NCBI GenBank assembly: GCA_020881915.1
Contig: JAJFPB010000007.1
Location: forward strand, 806,001 to 870,000
Length of the DNA: 64,000 nt
From: Paramyrothecium sp. XJ0827
Lineage: Eukaryota > Ascomycota > Sordariomycetes > Hypocreales > Stachybotryaceae
Direction of reading: 5' to 3'
The notes under the pieces were generated by a model. The model made no database searches, was not told the origin of the DNA, and saw nothing but the letters and a program-made list of their open reading frames with translations. The translations under genes were made by a program, and so were the position numbers. Positions 22,636 to 33,537 of the stretch are shown one piece after another. Each line of letters starts with the position of its first letter. Position 1 is the stretch's first letter.

Positions 22636-24034
22636 GATGGGCAGGCTTTGTGCCGATTTGGTTTGATAGCAAGCCCGTCTCACTGATCAAAACAACAAAA
22701 TGTGATGAAACGGTTGTGATCTATTGTGGGAAGGAGAAGGGGCCTCACATTAGGCAACAGCACAAACCTTGGCAAATCTTGAACAAGAGGGGCCCGCAGA
22801 AGATTGCGAGCTACCCGTCTCCTATCCAATCAAATCTGACATTGTGTGAGACGCGTGTTGTTCCGTCGCGGTATCAATAGGCTATCAACGAGAAATTTGA
22901 TTGGCAAGGATTCTGCCAAGGGAATCTCCAGAAATGAGTGTTTGTTTTGGATTGGTCTAAGCTTGAAAGTATGGCAAGGTCTAGACGTGCTCCTTATGAC
23001 CGTTCCAAGGCCCAAATTGCACTAGTTTTCAACGAGGTCAGGGCCAATGGCCCTTCTCGGCATCACAACCGTGCATCATGGGTTTATGCCAGTTGGTGTA
23101 AGTAGAACAATGTTTTGTTCTCCCAGGTCCCCCATTAGAGCAGGGGCCCCTCTATCGAGAGCCCAAAGAGTAATTGGTCGTGTACGACATGGAAAGTGTA
23201 GTCGAGCGATTACCTCAACCAGGCAAAATATTTTGTCTGCTTAGACATTGGTTCATGCTGCTCCCGATCTATCCGAGGCACCTTCTTCTATGGCGGGTAT
23301 TCGAGATACACGGCGTAGTATTACAACCCGTCACTGTGGATCAACAGTCCAGTTTCCTGGAGGCCCAGTGACGGTTTGAGAGAGACTGAAGAGGCGTCGG
23401 CTGTTGCCAGCCCGCAATGCTTAGCCGACGTCGCGTCTTAAACGGGGATTGGAAATATCTCGAACTACGCGGATGATGGTCTGGAAGGTTTCTTTTCCAA
23501 TACCGTACTATTGCACAGTCACGCAAGATACAGAAGGCTATTGAGAAATAGACCTCTCCACAAATAGAAGCTTCCTTGAAGGAACATCGATAATTAATTC
23601 TCCGTCTGCATTTTCTCGGATCCATAAAGATTTATAGTCTTCTGGATTTCTGCGGCACACCCGCCCTGCAACCCGCTGTGCCCTTTCTCCTGCCAACTAC
23701 GCAATATTACTTTCCACACACCCTCAGACGACACCAACTGACCTGAAATCTTCAAATCATCAGCGTACTCTGACCGGTAAGCCAGGCTTTTTACGAGGTA
23801 CAGCTTGTGAGCCGGTACCAAGGTAAGCTTGTTATGGGCGTCTCTCTTCCCTCTGTGACCGGGTAATGACTCACGAGCTGCAGACCTCCTCCAGCCACCA
23901 AGCAAGTCCACAGCAATGCCTTTCCCATCGTCCACATCAACGGCTTCCGGGAATGGGAAGCGCAACGTGCAGTATATAATGCTGGCGGGTAAATGCTCAA
24001 AGCACTTGCGTGTCATCTATTCAATTCATCTAGA
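22636..24034. other. Spacer upstream of the NLR gene, with an uncertain minus-strand frame
   Basis: No recognised gene. A minus-strand frame at 23594-24016 is listed separately. The right end contains the 3' end of the next minus-strand gene. Confidence 0.4.
23594..24016 (-). CDS. Unrecognised 140-residue open frame
   Basis: An uninterrupted frame of 140 codons lies in otherwise gene-free DNA, 18 bases downstream of the stop of the Thr-rich secreted protein gene on the same strand. It starts near MTRKCFEHLP, has a basic middle (GGWRRSAARES) and a plausible amphipathic part (SSEGVWKVILRSWQEK). I recognise no domain, signal peptide or membrane segment. It could be a chance frame, a decayed gene, or part of an extended transcript of the neighbour. 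Kept only because such a long frame is unusual outside a gene here. Confidence 0.25.
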   Translation of the reverse strand: MTRKCFEHLPASIIYCTLRFPFPEAVDVDDGKGIAVDLLGGWRRSAARESLPGHRGKRDAHNKLTLVPAHKLYLVKSLAYRSEYADDLKISGQLVSSEGVWKVILRSWQEKGHSGLQGGCAAEIQKTINLYGSEKMQTEN

Positions 24035-25289
24035 TTATACCTCGTCGACTCTAATATCATCCAGGTAAATAGTGTAACCACCATTATACACCACTGGATT
24101 GATGTTCATATACAGAGTAGATTCCTGAACAGGCCAGTTCGCGGGGTAGGTGAAGTACTGCTCGAATCTGAACCAATTGTTGCGATACGAAGTGCCTCCA
24201 AGAGCTTTCATGTGAAAGTACTGGCCGGCGCTGGGTGCCTGGAGGTTCAGGCTGATGGCGGTGCCGATATCACCAGAGTTGATGGTGCTTCCAAAGCTGA
24301 TTCTATAAGTCTTGCCAGGCAGCATTTTCAGGCCGAGTCGGTTCGTGAGGCGGGCAGAGACGCCATTTGCGCCGCGGAAAGCCAGAATCCAAGCCTGGGT
24401 TGCAGCAGAGCCAATGAAGGCAGAATAGCCATTCAGTTGAGCGGCGTTGCTGACTTCCCATGTCCAGCCACGGGCAGGAGTCAGGTCAAAGCCACCGTTG
24501 TAGACGTGAACGGGATAGTCCACTTCGACAACCTTGACACCCTGGGTTTTCTCAGCCAAAACGGTCTCCGTGGTCGATTCAGTAACTGTTGCGGTGACTA
24601 GAGAGGGAAGGGTCTGCCACGCGTTGGTTAGCTAACGGCAGGAAATTAAGCTTAGATCTGCTGTTACTCTGATAACTTACGGTAGTGATAGTCTCTGTGG
24701 AGATGGTGTAGGTGACGGTTTCGGTAGGCGCCGCGACACTGATGCAAGAGCAGGCGGAGGTAATGCGTGAGGCGGGATAGTTCACTGCACAGGGAGGCGG
24801 GGCGGCTGAGGCAGCATCGCGTTTGAATTGAGGAACTGGTCGAACTACCGTCTGAGTAGAGGCAGGCACAGTGTTCGTGAACACGGTTGTGGTGGTGCGG
24901 ACAGTGTCGGTCTGTGTGCTGGCAGTAATAGTCGAGAACTCCGTCTCATAACTAATTAACATCAATCAGTGAGACTAGTTTTCAGAGACGTGCCCATGAC
25001 GAATTGCTCCCGGGATGGTAAAAATTGGATGTAGAGTGAGGCTGGTGAGAAAGCTGGCTACACACCTGGTGGCAGTCACCGTAGCGACAGTCTTGGTGAA
25101 AGTAGGAAGGTTGTTGCAGTAAGCCGTAACTTGAGCATCATATCGAGCATCCAGGAAGCATCTCAAAAGATTGTCTCGAGCGCATGCTGGATTGGCAACA
25201 GCGCGTTCATTGAGATTATGGGGAGTGCCAGCAACGCTTCCGGTGAGAGACAACGCGGCGGCAAGAGCCGCAGTCTTCTTGTACATCAT
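24035..25289 (-). CDS. Secreted Thr-rich protein with beta-sandwich C-terminal domain
   Basis: Three exons, 25289-25066, 24951-24681 and 24613-24035 (introns 114 and 67 bp), giving 357 residues. The N-terminus (MMYKKTAALAAALSLTGSVAG) is a signal peptide. Next is a Cys-bearing stretch (ACARDNLLRCFLD ... AYCNN), then Thr/Ser/Val-rich linkers of the kind TATSYETEFSTITAS that look heavily O-glycosylated. A second Cys cluster follows (CAVNYPASRITSACSC). The last 160 residues (from about YPVHVYNGGFDLTP to YTIYLDDIRVDEV) have the pattern of a galactose-binding/CBM4_9-like beta-sandwich: a GGFD start and a terminal YLDDI strand. It is likely a wall-associated or secreted binding protein; ligand unknown. 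Two adjacent ATGs (25289, 25286) make the exact start uncertain by one residue. Confidence 0.85.
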
Positions 25290-27243
25290 GGTGAAAAAGG
25301 AGAAAATTAAGCCAATAAGTTAAGGAGAGACAGATGGTTTCAGTACGACCCGACAGTACAAGAATCCCAAGCAGCTAGACTTCTCAACAACGGGCCGTAC
25401 CATTGCATATTTAATATCCTTTCCTCTCTGTCCTGTTTCTGTCTTATATCCACCGGGTCTCTCTTCTCTTTTTTCAGCTTCACTCGTTAGTCCCGGAATT
25501 GCCGCTACCGCAGAACTATTGGTGGAGACGGGGTTTACGACCCAGCTGAGCGGTTGAATTTGGTAGCAGTAAGGGCAGTGGCAGGGCACTAAATCCTTGA
25601 CACGGACCTGGTCGTCGCCCAGGAATTATTCTAAAACGAATAGGGATCGTGCATCCGGGCTCAATCCATTCTTCCAGCGAGGTTTTCTGCTTAGCATCAA
25701 TGAATTCGCTAGTAAGTCAATAGCCGCGTGAAAGCGCACCATTCACTTTCGACACATAGTCACCAGATCTCGTGTAAAAACATTTGTGTATCGAGTTTGT
25801 CCTCTGTTAGCTTTTTTTTGGGCTGTTGTCCATGGCATGAACTGGTATCAGCGAGACGAAGTTTTTGGCTACGAAATTAATAGCAGTCTGAGGCTGGCTG
25901 GACATCCCTGCATGGGGATGGATTCCCCTGATTAAGCTAGCTTTGGGGTTGGTGTTCAGCTATCGTACCAGATCGAGCCTCCAATTCATGCCTAATTATT
26001 AGCTCCTACGCTAGTAGCTTCTTCATTTGGTCACATCTGTGCGCGCTATTGATTGGTGCTCTAGGGCCTTTTCTGATGGCGCATGGTGTTTAAGAGCAGC
26101 GAGCTTGATCCCGTCGCCTGCCGAGGTTAAGATTTCTCCGAAGTAGCTGCATCTTTGGATCTTAGGGAACCACTTACTACTGCAGTGCCTTCATCCGCAT
26201 CAAACCAGGCGCAGCTTGCAAGTCAACACCAGTTACATCCCAGTGAGGCTCTTTGGTTACGTGAATGCACCCATGGCCCAAATTGATCCTCAGCTGCCCA
26301 TTTGGTTCCACCTAAGAGCTTTCTATAGGCGAACTCTGGGAAAGTGTATTGGATTCTCGTCTAGTATCAGCTGCCTCGAGACATCTCCGAACATGCTTCC
26401 TACCAGTGGTTGCTCCAAGGAGCTTTGCATCGGTGAGCCTATTCTGGATCGGGTACTCACCCGGCTTCGTCCGCCCGGGGAGCAATATCCCAGATACCCT
26501 AGACTTCGTCCTCCCAGCCGTGCCTCCACCTACCATTCCGGCAACACCTTCAGACATAACACGTTCAGTCTAATAGGTGGGTTACGCGACTGTTGTATCT
26601 TAAGAATCATTTCATATTCATGATCTGGTTAGTTTTTGCACAGTGTTTGCCCAGAAAACGTGATACAGTCGGTGGGTCTTGAACGATTTTTCTTTGTGTG
26701 CCTATCAAGACAGTGTCCACAAGTTGATAGCCAAGAACAGGCTTATCGTGGGCGGAGCAGTCAGAGACAAAAGTTCGACAGATGCATCGCGCTGGCAATC
26801 ATCTGTGATTGCTCTTGGTTAGTCGTTTCATGATTGCAATGGCTTTTTCTTCCTCTTTTTTTCCTTTAATAAAACAAGGGGTTCTTCTGATTTGTTCATC
26901 TTGGAATGATGACGTGGTTCCGATAGTCGTGTCCGGACAAGCACACAGCAAAGATAGCGGTAATCTAGATCATTATTCAATATCTTGGTTGAAACCCACA
27001 ATCACCATGGCTTTGGCGTTCAGCAATGTCGATAAGATAAGTGAATCTCTAGCTTCATTTCCAATTGCGGGAACTGGCCACATGATAGCCCCACGACATC
27101 CAATGCAACCCCTCCATCTCCGCACGTCTTGGGAATCGTAATCTGTTCATACTGCTGCCAAACAAGACACAGAAACCTTGTAGACCGAGCTTTCTGAAAG
27201 GCGAATTACACGATTGTTTCTTTCCGGCTCTCGTCTGCATCCG
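25290..27243. other. Divergent spacer, secreted protein / alcohol dehydrogenase
   Basis: Almost 2 kb between two divergently transcribed genes, so both promoters lie here. Overlapping open frames on both strands at about 26,216-26,623 lack domain signals and are not called. A TATTAAATA-like element near 25,404-25,412 may serve the secreted protein gene. Confidence 0.4.
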
Positions 27244-28468
27244 ATGGCCTTCACCTCAGAGGCCCTTGTGGCTCGGGGCCCCATCTCCGAGGACAAATGG
27301 GCAATTGAGCCTGTGACGCTTCGTGAGCCGAAACCGGACGAGGTCATTGTCGAGATGGTTGCTTCCGGAATCTGCCACACCGACCTGCACTGCGGAAACG
27401 CGGCTGACAATCTGGGTGTCCCCGCCGTCTTCTATCCACGAGTGCTGGGACATGAAGGTGAGCAATGACCTTAGCACGCCAGTCCCGGGACACACTCGCC
27501 GCAGCCTGCAACACCCGCAGTCCATGTCTATTGTCTGACAGGTAGATTTCACAATAGGTTCTGGCTACGTGGTCCAGGTCGGCAGCAATGTCACCAAGGT
27601 CAAAGCCGGGGATCCTGTTCTCCTCACGTTCTCCTACTGCGGGGAGTGCCACGTGTGCAAGACGGGTCCCCCATCCCACTGCGTGAACTTCTTTGAAATA
27701 AATTTCATGGGCGAGCACGTCTTCTCCGATGATATTGGCGGGCGCTTCTTCGGCCAGTCCAGCTTCGCGCGGCACTCTATCGTCAGCGACAAGTCTGTCG
27801 TCAACGTTGGCGGCTTAGGGCTCACCCGAGAGGATCTCAAATTACTTGCTCCGATGGGTTGTGGGTTTCAGACGGGCACCGGTACCATTGTCAATGTCGC
27901 GAATGCTGGGCCGGGTGACTACGTGACCATTATTGGCATGGGAGGCGTGGGTTTGTCATCCGTCATTGCAGCAAAGAACAGAGGTTGCAAAGCTATTGTA
28001 GGCGTCGATCGGGTCGAGTCCCGTCTCGAGCTAGCGAAGTCCCTTGGGGCAACGCATGTCATCAACTCAACCGGACTCGACATGCCGCAGCTCGTGGAGG
28101 CCATCAAGCAGGCAACGGAAGGCCTTGGCTCAACCATCAGCATTGATACGAGCGCGCATCCTCCGCTGGTTGCCGCGCTGGTTGATTCTTCGAGATACCT
28201 GGCAAAGATAATACAGGTAGGAACAGGAATGCCCGAGTCACACCTCTCGCTTCACATGCAGAGTTTCATGGTTAGCGGGAAACAATACTTTGGAGCGGTT
28301 CAAGGACATTCCAAGGCTGCCGAATATATCCCCCAAATGGTCAAGTGGTGGAAGGATGGTTCCTTTCCCATTGAAAGGCTGATTACAACGTTCCCGGCCA
28401 CTGATTACGCGAAAGCGGTTGAGGCCATGAAAACTGGAAGCACGGTGAAACCGGTCATTGTCTGGTAA
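27244..28468 (+). CDS. Zinc-dependent alcohol dehydrogenase (aryl-alcohol type)
   Basis: Medium-chain Zn-dependent dehydrogenase oxidising an alcohol with NAD(P), probably cytosolic. Exons are 27244-27457 and 27558-28468 (100-bp intron with CTGAC branch), giving 374 residues. The acceptor at 27557 is chosen because it restores the family sequence GHEGSGYV; the AG at 27545 would insert four extra residues. Catalytic zinc ligands: Cys in SGICHTDLH, His in GHEG, Cys in APMGCGFQTG. Structural zinc: four Cys in CGECHVCKTGPPSHC. Rossmann fold GMGGVGLSS, then GVDRVESRLELAKSLGA. The overall pattern is closest to benzyl/aryl-alcohol dehydrogenases, so an aromatic substrate is inferred. Confidence 0.93.
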
Positions 28469-29584
28469 TAGGCGAGATCTTCAGGGCATCGCAAACCAAG
28501 ACAGCAGAACATACAACCAATCTCGAACACCCTTTTCCAATCTAGATGCTGCCCTTGAGTGACCCTCTCTATGTTCTCCCGCTTATTGAACATCCTGCCG
28601 ACTGTTGGACTTAGCACGAATGCCAAGCGGCTCAAGTTAGCACAAAAAGAGGTGTTCTATACACCTTCTTGATACACGTGTGGCATGTGTGTGGATGTGT
28701 TCAAGAAATATGTTCGTAATAATAAGAGAGCAGCTGCAGACACCCGGCCTCGGCTGTCGTGTAAAGCCAAAGCAGCCTAGTGCTTTGCAAAGGTCCCTTG
28801 GGTTGATACGTCGGTAAAGGCAGAAAGGGGAACAATAGTATGCCGAACCTGGAGCGCAAGACTAACACCGCTTGCCCAGTAGTGACTATCAGATTTTCAT
28901 TACCTGTCCATTACCTCTTGTATGTTTCCGATGGTCCTCCAGACTGTTGCCAAGCTTTGGTCAAGAAACTATTTATCCCATGATAGAACCTGGGTTGGGA
29001 AAATGCAGAACAGTGCTCGACGCAAACACAAGTCGAATACGTTAGCTGGACTCACCGACTAACAAAACACCCGTGTCCCCTTTTTCGTATAGAAATGTTA
29101 GCAATTGATTACTATTTGCTGGGTTTTACAATACCATCTTTATAACGACATGTTAGTCAAATTGTAACAAAGTCCTAGACTGAAGATTTCTTGCAGCTTG
29201 TACTGAGCTTGCACGCAAAGCTAACGATCCTGTTTCCTACCTGGGTTTCGTGAGCCTGCACCATACCCTGTAGCCAATGTGCGCTGTACAGCTCCTCTAA
29301 ACTCCAAACGGCAGCAAGTCTGGCCACTTGATAAGCACTAATGCAGTAGGGGTAGAGGCTGCTCATTCCGGTACGGGGTCTCGCACATCACCACGACGCT
29401 CACCTCTCCAAATTGTTCAGTGTTGTGGCCATCCATCTTCTAATTTAAAGAACAAGGTGGGGGTCTCTTTTCTCCAACAGATCTTATTTTCGTTGCAGAG
29501 GCATGTAACTTCAACCTCAGTAACCACACTGTTACCTTCTTTCATCGAATCGTGACACACTAGCCGGGCAAGTGAGACACAGCA
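28469..29584. other. Spacer between ADH and regulator-like gene
   Basis: About 1.1 kb with no supportable gene, repeat or RNA. It holds the ADH 3' end and the promoter of the next plus-strand gene. Confidence 0.45.
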
Positions 29585-31117
29585 ATGGCATCCAATGACT
29601 TCACATTCGTTTCTTGGCAGCCCTCTAAAAAGCGTAGTGCAGAGGAAGAATTCCGGATTCGAAGTCATTACATGAGAGGCAAAAACAAGCGCGCAGACTC
29701 AAGACGCTCTGTTAGGCAGGCGAAGCGCGAAGCTCTTGAAGCGGCAAAGGAAGCCTCAGCTGAGACTGCTACTGATAGCGTTTCGTGTCAGCAGAACGTA
29801 GCATTCGGCATCGGCGTGACTTCCGCACAAACTCAGGTTCTTGTGCAATACTATGACTGGGACGTGGCAGCACCTCGCGCCTTGCCCTTGCTTTTGCAAC
29901 TGGATCCGGCAATGATACAAATGGCCAGAAACTCGCAGAGAGCACCAGCAGTGTTCCTCCAGCAGCGTAAGTGGCGAGCTTTCCAGCTTTCCTATGAGCC
30001 TGCGGTCAGGATAATGGCTGATATGCACGTAGTCACCCTGTTCTCACGCGTCACCACGACTGCTTGTGCTGCCGAGCACTTTGTCGAATTCGTATACGCC
30101 AATCAAATACCGTTGCCACCACTCGATGATGGCCTTGTGGCTGGTGTCATGTTTGTCAACTCCCTTGTCCACGACATCAGCCACCAGGGCTCGATGACCG
30201 ATCCGACGCGGTCACACCTTGCCAGAACCCTAAACCTGCTCAACAAGAAACTTGCCAGAGAGAATGCGCACTTGGAGGACTCAACTGTCCAAAGCATAGT
30301 CTTTCTTGCTATCGCAGCTGGGAGTCGAGGTGATGTTGACGCTCTGAAAGCACATTTGTCAGGTCTGCAAAAGATCTTCCGACTTCGGCGCAGCTCACCG
30401 GGCTTCTCACCGCTTGCCAAATTGAACTTCACAATGGAGGCTATTGACTTTGCCTGGGCCATGAGGTTCGGAGGCGACCCTTACCTCCTTGACACTCCTC
30501 TCTTCGATGACCACGTGCTTTCAAAATCGCCTACCACATTGCAAAGACTTCGCAACCAGTTTCCCTTTCTAGATATTATCGACCCAGACTTAGCGCTCAT
30601 CTTTGAGGACCTGCATCATCTTACCACTCAAATCAATAAGAATGCCGAATTGAAGAAGAAGTTCCGGAGCGAGGTGTTTGTGCCTGCGAGGAGCTCCCTG
30701 CAGAGGCGTTTACTGCGCCTCGAGAGCAAGCTGAAGGATCCCCTGGATGAGGTCCTGTGCCTTGGCATGATGGCCTTCATGCTGAGCCTTTTCTGTTTTC
30801 CAGCAAGTCAATCAGCACCGTCTTATCTCTCGGGCCGCTTATGTGATGCTGTCTGCAACATTAGACTCCTCGAGGAGACTCCCGGGATTGCGGCCTGGTT
30901 ACTCCTGATGTCGGCAGTCTCAATAGTGGAACCAAAGGAGCCATGGCTGCGAGCTGCGTGGTCTGCCAGTGTGGACCCTAAAGCATCGTGGGAAGAAGTC
31001 AGGAACCAGCTTATTGATCTAATATGGATCAAAAGTATCCATGACGAACCGGGGAAATTCATTTTCAGACGGTTACAGCAACAGAAGACTGTGGTCATCT
31101 ATGCCGGACAATCGTAA
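29585..31117 (+). CDS. Fungal transcription-factor-like protein without zinc finger
   Basis: Intronless, 510 residues. The N-terminus (FVSWQPSKKRSAEEEF, then IRSHYMRGKNKRADSRR and Arg/Lys-rich sequence) matches the start of a large fungal group that carries a Fungal_trans_2/DUF3468-type middle domain. That group often lacks the Zn2Cys6 cluster. The rest is helical, with GLVAGVMFVNSLVHD and TVQSIVFLAIAAGSRGDVDALKAHLSGLQKIFRLR, the usual middle region of this group. No DNA-binding cluster is present, so it may act through partners, or may not bind DNA at all. It follows the alcohol dehydrogenase by 1.1 kb on the same strand, but no link is shown. Confidence 0.75.
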   Translation: MASNDFTFVSWQPSKKRSAEEEFRIRSHYMRGKNKRADSRRSVRQAKREALEAAKEASAETATDSVSCQQNVAFGIGVTSAQTQVLVQYYDWDVAAPRALPLLLQLDPAMIQMARNSQRAPAVFLQQRKWRAFQLSYEPAVRIMADMHVVTLFSRVTTTACAAEHFVEFVYANQIPLPPLDDGLVAGVMFVNSLVHDISHQGSMTDPTRSHLARTLNLLNKKLARENAHLEDSTVQSIVFLAIAAGSRGDVDALKAHLSGLQKIFRLRRSSPGFSPLAKLNFTMEAIDFAWAMRFGGDPYLLDTPLFDDHVLSKSPTTLQRLRNQFPFLDIIDPDLALIFEDLHHLTTQINKNAELKKKFRSEVFVPARSSLQRRLLRLESKLKDPLDEVLCLGMMAFMLSLFCFPASQSAPSYLSGRLCDAVCNIRLLEETPGIAAWLLLMSAVSIVEPKEPWLRAAWSASVDPKASWEEVRNQLIDLIWIKSIHDEPGKFIFRRLQQQKTVVIYAGQS

Positions 31118-31738
31118 CTAGCAATGTAGCAGAGTTGTAATACTGAAGTGTGAACAAATCTCCAATGCACTAACCGCCTATTGAGCAATGTTCACAGGTA
31201 TGACTCTCCTGCACATTTATAAAAAGATGCACCCACCTGTATCCTTGTTCAAAAATTTCGGCAGGAACACGAATGTTGGCCTTCATTGAAACTCGCGGTT
31301 CTGGCGCCCAAGGCTCAAATCGCAAATGAACGGCAACGGCGACATAGCGACGCGACAGACTGAAAGCGTTAGTTCATTACCAGCCGAAAGACGAAGCTCT
31401 AATTTGAAAGAATGGAAGATTTCTGCCCTAGCACGTTTAGATAGTAGCTGAGAATATCTATTTGCCTCTGAATTTGTCTTTTTCGTCATCTGCATGTCCC
31501 AAGCATTATCGGGTTCCAGTTGAGGCTGACGTGGCAATTGCGTAAATAAAGGGTGTTCAAATTAGGCATCGAAACAAATTATTGTTAAAATTGGAAACAA
31601 GAAATGTCATATTGCCCATTTCTGATGATCCCATCAAACTCATGCATTGGCTAGTTATGTCAAAGGATGAGGAGGAATCTTTCGGAAAGGTCAAGATCAT
31701 CCTGAAAAAGTTTCAATCTTGACATATGCAGGGTTCAC
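31118..31738. other. Convergent spacer, regulator / dioxygenase
   Basis: About 620 bases between converging genes; both transcripts end here. No gene seen. Confidence 0.45.
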
Positions 31739-32846
31739 CTATTGTTTCGAAAAAGGTTCGGGCTTTGAACCGTATGGGATTATCCTGACCATATGCCTCC
31801 TCTCCCCATCCGCGAAGTCGGGAACGGCGCTATGAGAAGTTGCTCGCTGGTCCCAAACCACCACCGTCCTAGGTTCCCAGCGCACTCTACATGAGAAGTC
31901 GAGACTTCGCATATGCTCATGGAGGAATTTGAGAAGGTGGTCAGATTCTTCTGGTAGAAATCCTTCGACGCTGCGAGCTATGGTAGGATTCACAAAGAGG
32001 GATGGCAGACCGGTGACTGGGTGCTTGATCACAAGTGGGTGTGATGTGTTGACTGCTTCGCGCAGGGCTCTTTCCGCACCAACGCGTGCAACTTCGCCTA
32101 CAGAGGCGGATGTGTGCAAGAGTTGTAATGGTTCAAGCAAAGCCCTGAAAGCAGGTGAGAGGGCAGCATAAGCGGCGCTCAAGGAGGTGAAAGCCGTATC
32201 TCCGCCTCCAGATTCGGGGGTCTCGAGAACCCAGAAGAACGTAGTTGAAGGCACGTTAGGCGTGAAAGTCTGGTCGATATGCCAAAGATCGTAGGTTGTG
32301 CGAGCGCCAAGTAGGCCTCTCAAGTTCCCACTGTCAGGTTGATCTTTCAGTACCATCACTAAAAAAGAAGCTACGGAGATATCCAACTTACACTTTCTCA
32401 TCCGCATACACGACGTGAAATTCTGGCCCTGTGCCTTCTGGGTAGCCCATGGTGGGATGCTTGTGTAATGGGCCATAATGTTGGGCAATTTCTTTTTGTC
32501 TGTCAAAGCCAATGTCGGCAAAATCTTGATCCCGCTATAGAGAGTTAGATCAATCGAGACATGGAACAATGATGCGTACCAGAACGACAACGCCTCTCTC
32601 CGCAGCAAGCAGAGCCAGCTCATCTAGGCCTTGCTTGGACAATTGACTGAGTTGAACCCCTCTTACCTCGACGCCGATTCGAGGAGTGATGTTTTGGACC
32701 TGGGCGCCGTTCTTAGAGAAGGACGGCTTCGCCGGGTCTGCTCGTAGTCCAGGCTCGTCGCCATCGAAGTAGGGCACGTCAATCGTTGGCTGATATCCAT
32801 CAGGTCGGGTTGGCAAATAGGCGGGGTACAAGGGCTCGGTTGACAT
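31739..32846 (-). CDS. TauD/TfdA-type Fe(II)/2-oxoglutarate dioxygenase
   Basis: Non-haem iron dioxygenase using 2-oxoglutarate and oxygen; family members release sulfite from sulfonates (taurine) or cleave phenoxyacetates. Exons are 32846-32580, 32534-32392 and 32330-31739 (introns 45 and 61 bp), giving 333 residues. Exon 2 supplies RDQDFADIGFDRQKEI and FGPL-like HYGPLHKHP, typical of TauD. Iron ligands: WHIDQTF (HxD) and distal His in ATSHSAVPDF. The 2-oxoglutarate Arg lies in ERRHMVRI. For intron 2, several AGs exist; the one at 32331-32332 alone keeps the frame from the GTAAGT donor. The ATG faces the Dal5-like transporter gene across 691 bases. Sulfonate use is inferred, not shown. Confidence 0.92.
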
Positions 32847-33537
32847 TGCGTTGCTCTCTTCCGCCAGGGCTGGTGTCAGGATAATTTGTGTATTGGGCGA
32901 GAAAGCTCAATTTACTCTTTCAAAGTTGCCGTCTACCGGACCCGAACGTGTCTGGGATGTACTGATCTGGACGGTTGTTGTGTGGAGCTCCAGCGCATGC
33001 AAACCCCATTATCTCGGTCTTTGTCCGATCAACGGAGGGTCCTTTCCTGAACGACAAGACTAATTGTTGAGCATTGACCCCACCCTCCTTGACGAATTTC
33101 TGTAAGAAAAGATGTGATCGCGCATCTTCGACATTGATTGGAGCAAAAGCGCGTCCAAAGTGGCGGACCTGTGCGAAACCGCTGCGTTATTATCTGCGAG
33201 AGCCAGAACTAGGGTCCCAGCTACCGTTACTTGGCGCATCGGTAACCAATTGAACTCTGGTATGACCTCCGTGATGGGTAATAGCTTATCTCTTAGGAAC
33301 ATACCTAGTGTTTACTGTCGCACGACCAAATGGTTCCTGAAATGCCGCGATCGCTGAGTCTGATGTTGCAATGCGTTGAAGGGATATCTTAAGATTTTGG
33401 AAGATCTGTGGGTCAAATCCCGGCCCATCTGCCTGCTTAAGTCTGAGTATAAAGCCAATTTTTTCATTTACTTTTCAATGAATCTGGGCAGTTGATGCGC
33501 TGCTGTCGCTATTCACCCATTGGTTATCATCGCCAAC
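32847..33537. promoter_or_regulatory. Shared divergent promoter, dioxygenase / transporter
   Basis: 691 bases separate the divergent start codons of the TauD-type dioxygenase and the Dal5-type transporter. It holds no gene. TATAAA at 33448-33453 lies 85-90 bases before the transporter ATG. The arrangement suits co-regulation, which is an inference. Confidence 0.5.
33448..33453 (+). promoter_or_regulatory. TATA box of the transporter gene
   Basis: TATAAA 85-90 bases upstream of ATG 33538. Confidence 0.5.

Noticed and set aside
23993..24601. 202-codon plus-strand frame
   Set aside because: Antisense to the third exon of the secreted Thr-rich protein; no start context or domain.
26216..26623. 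Overlapping plus and minus open frames
   Set aside because: Neither has an ATG at a good place, signal peptide or domain; probably chance frames in the divergent spacer.
33395..33440. GGGTCAAATCCCGG, like the T-arm of a tRNA
   Set aside because: No matching D-arm, anticodon arm or acceptor stem can be drawn upstream.
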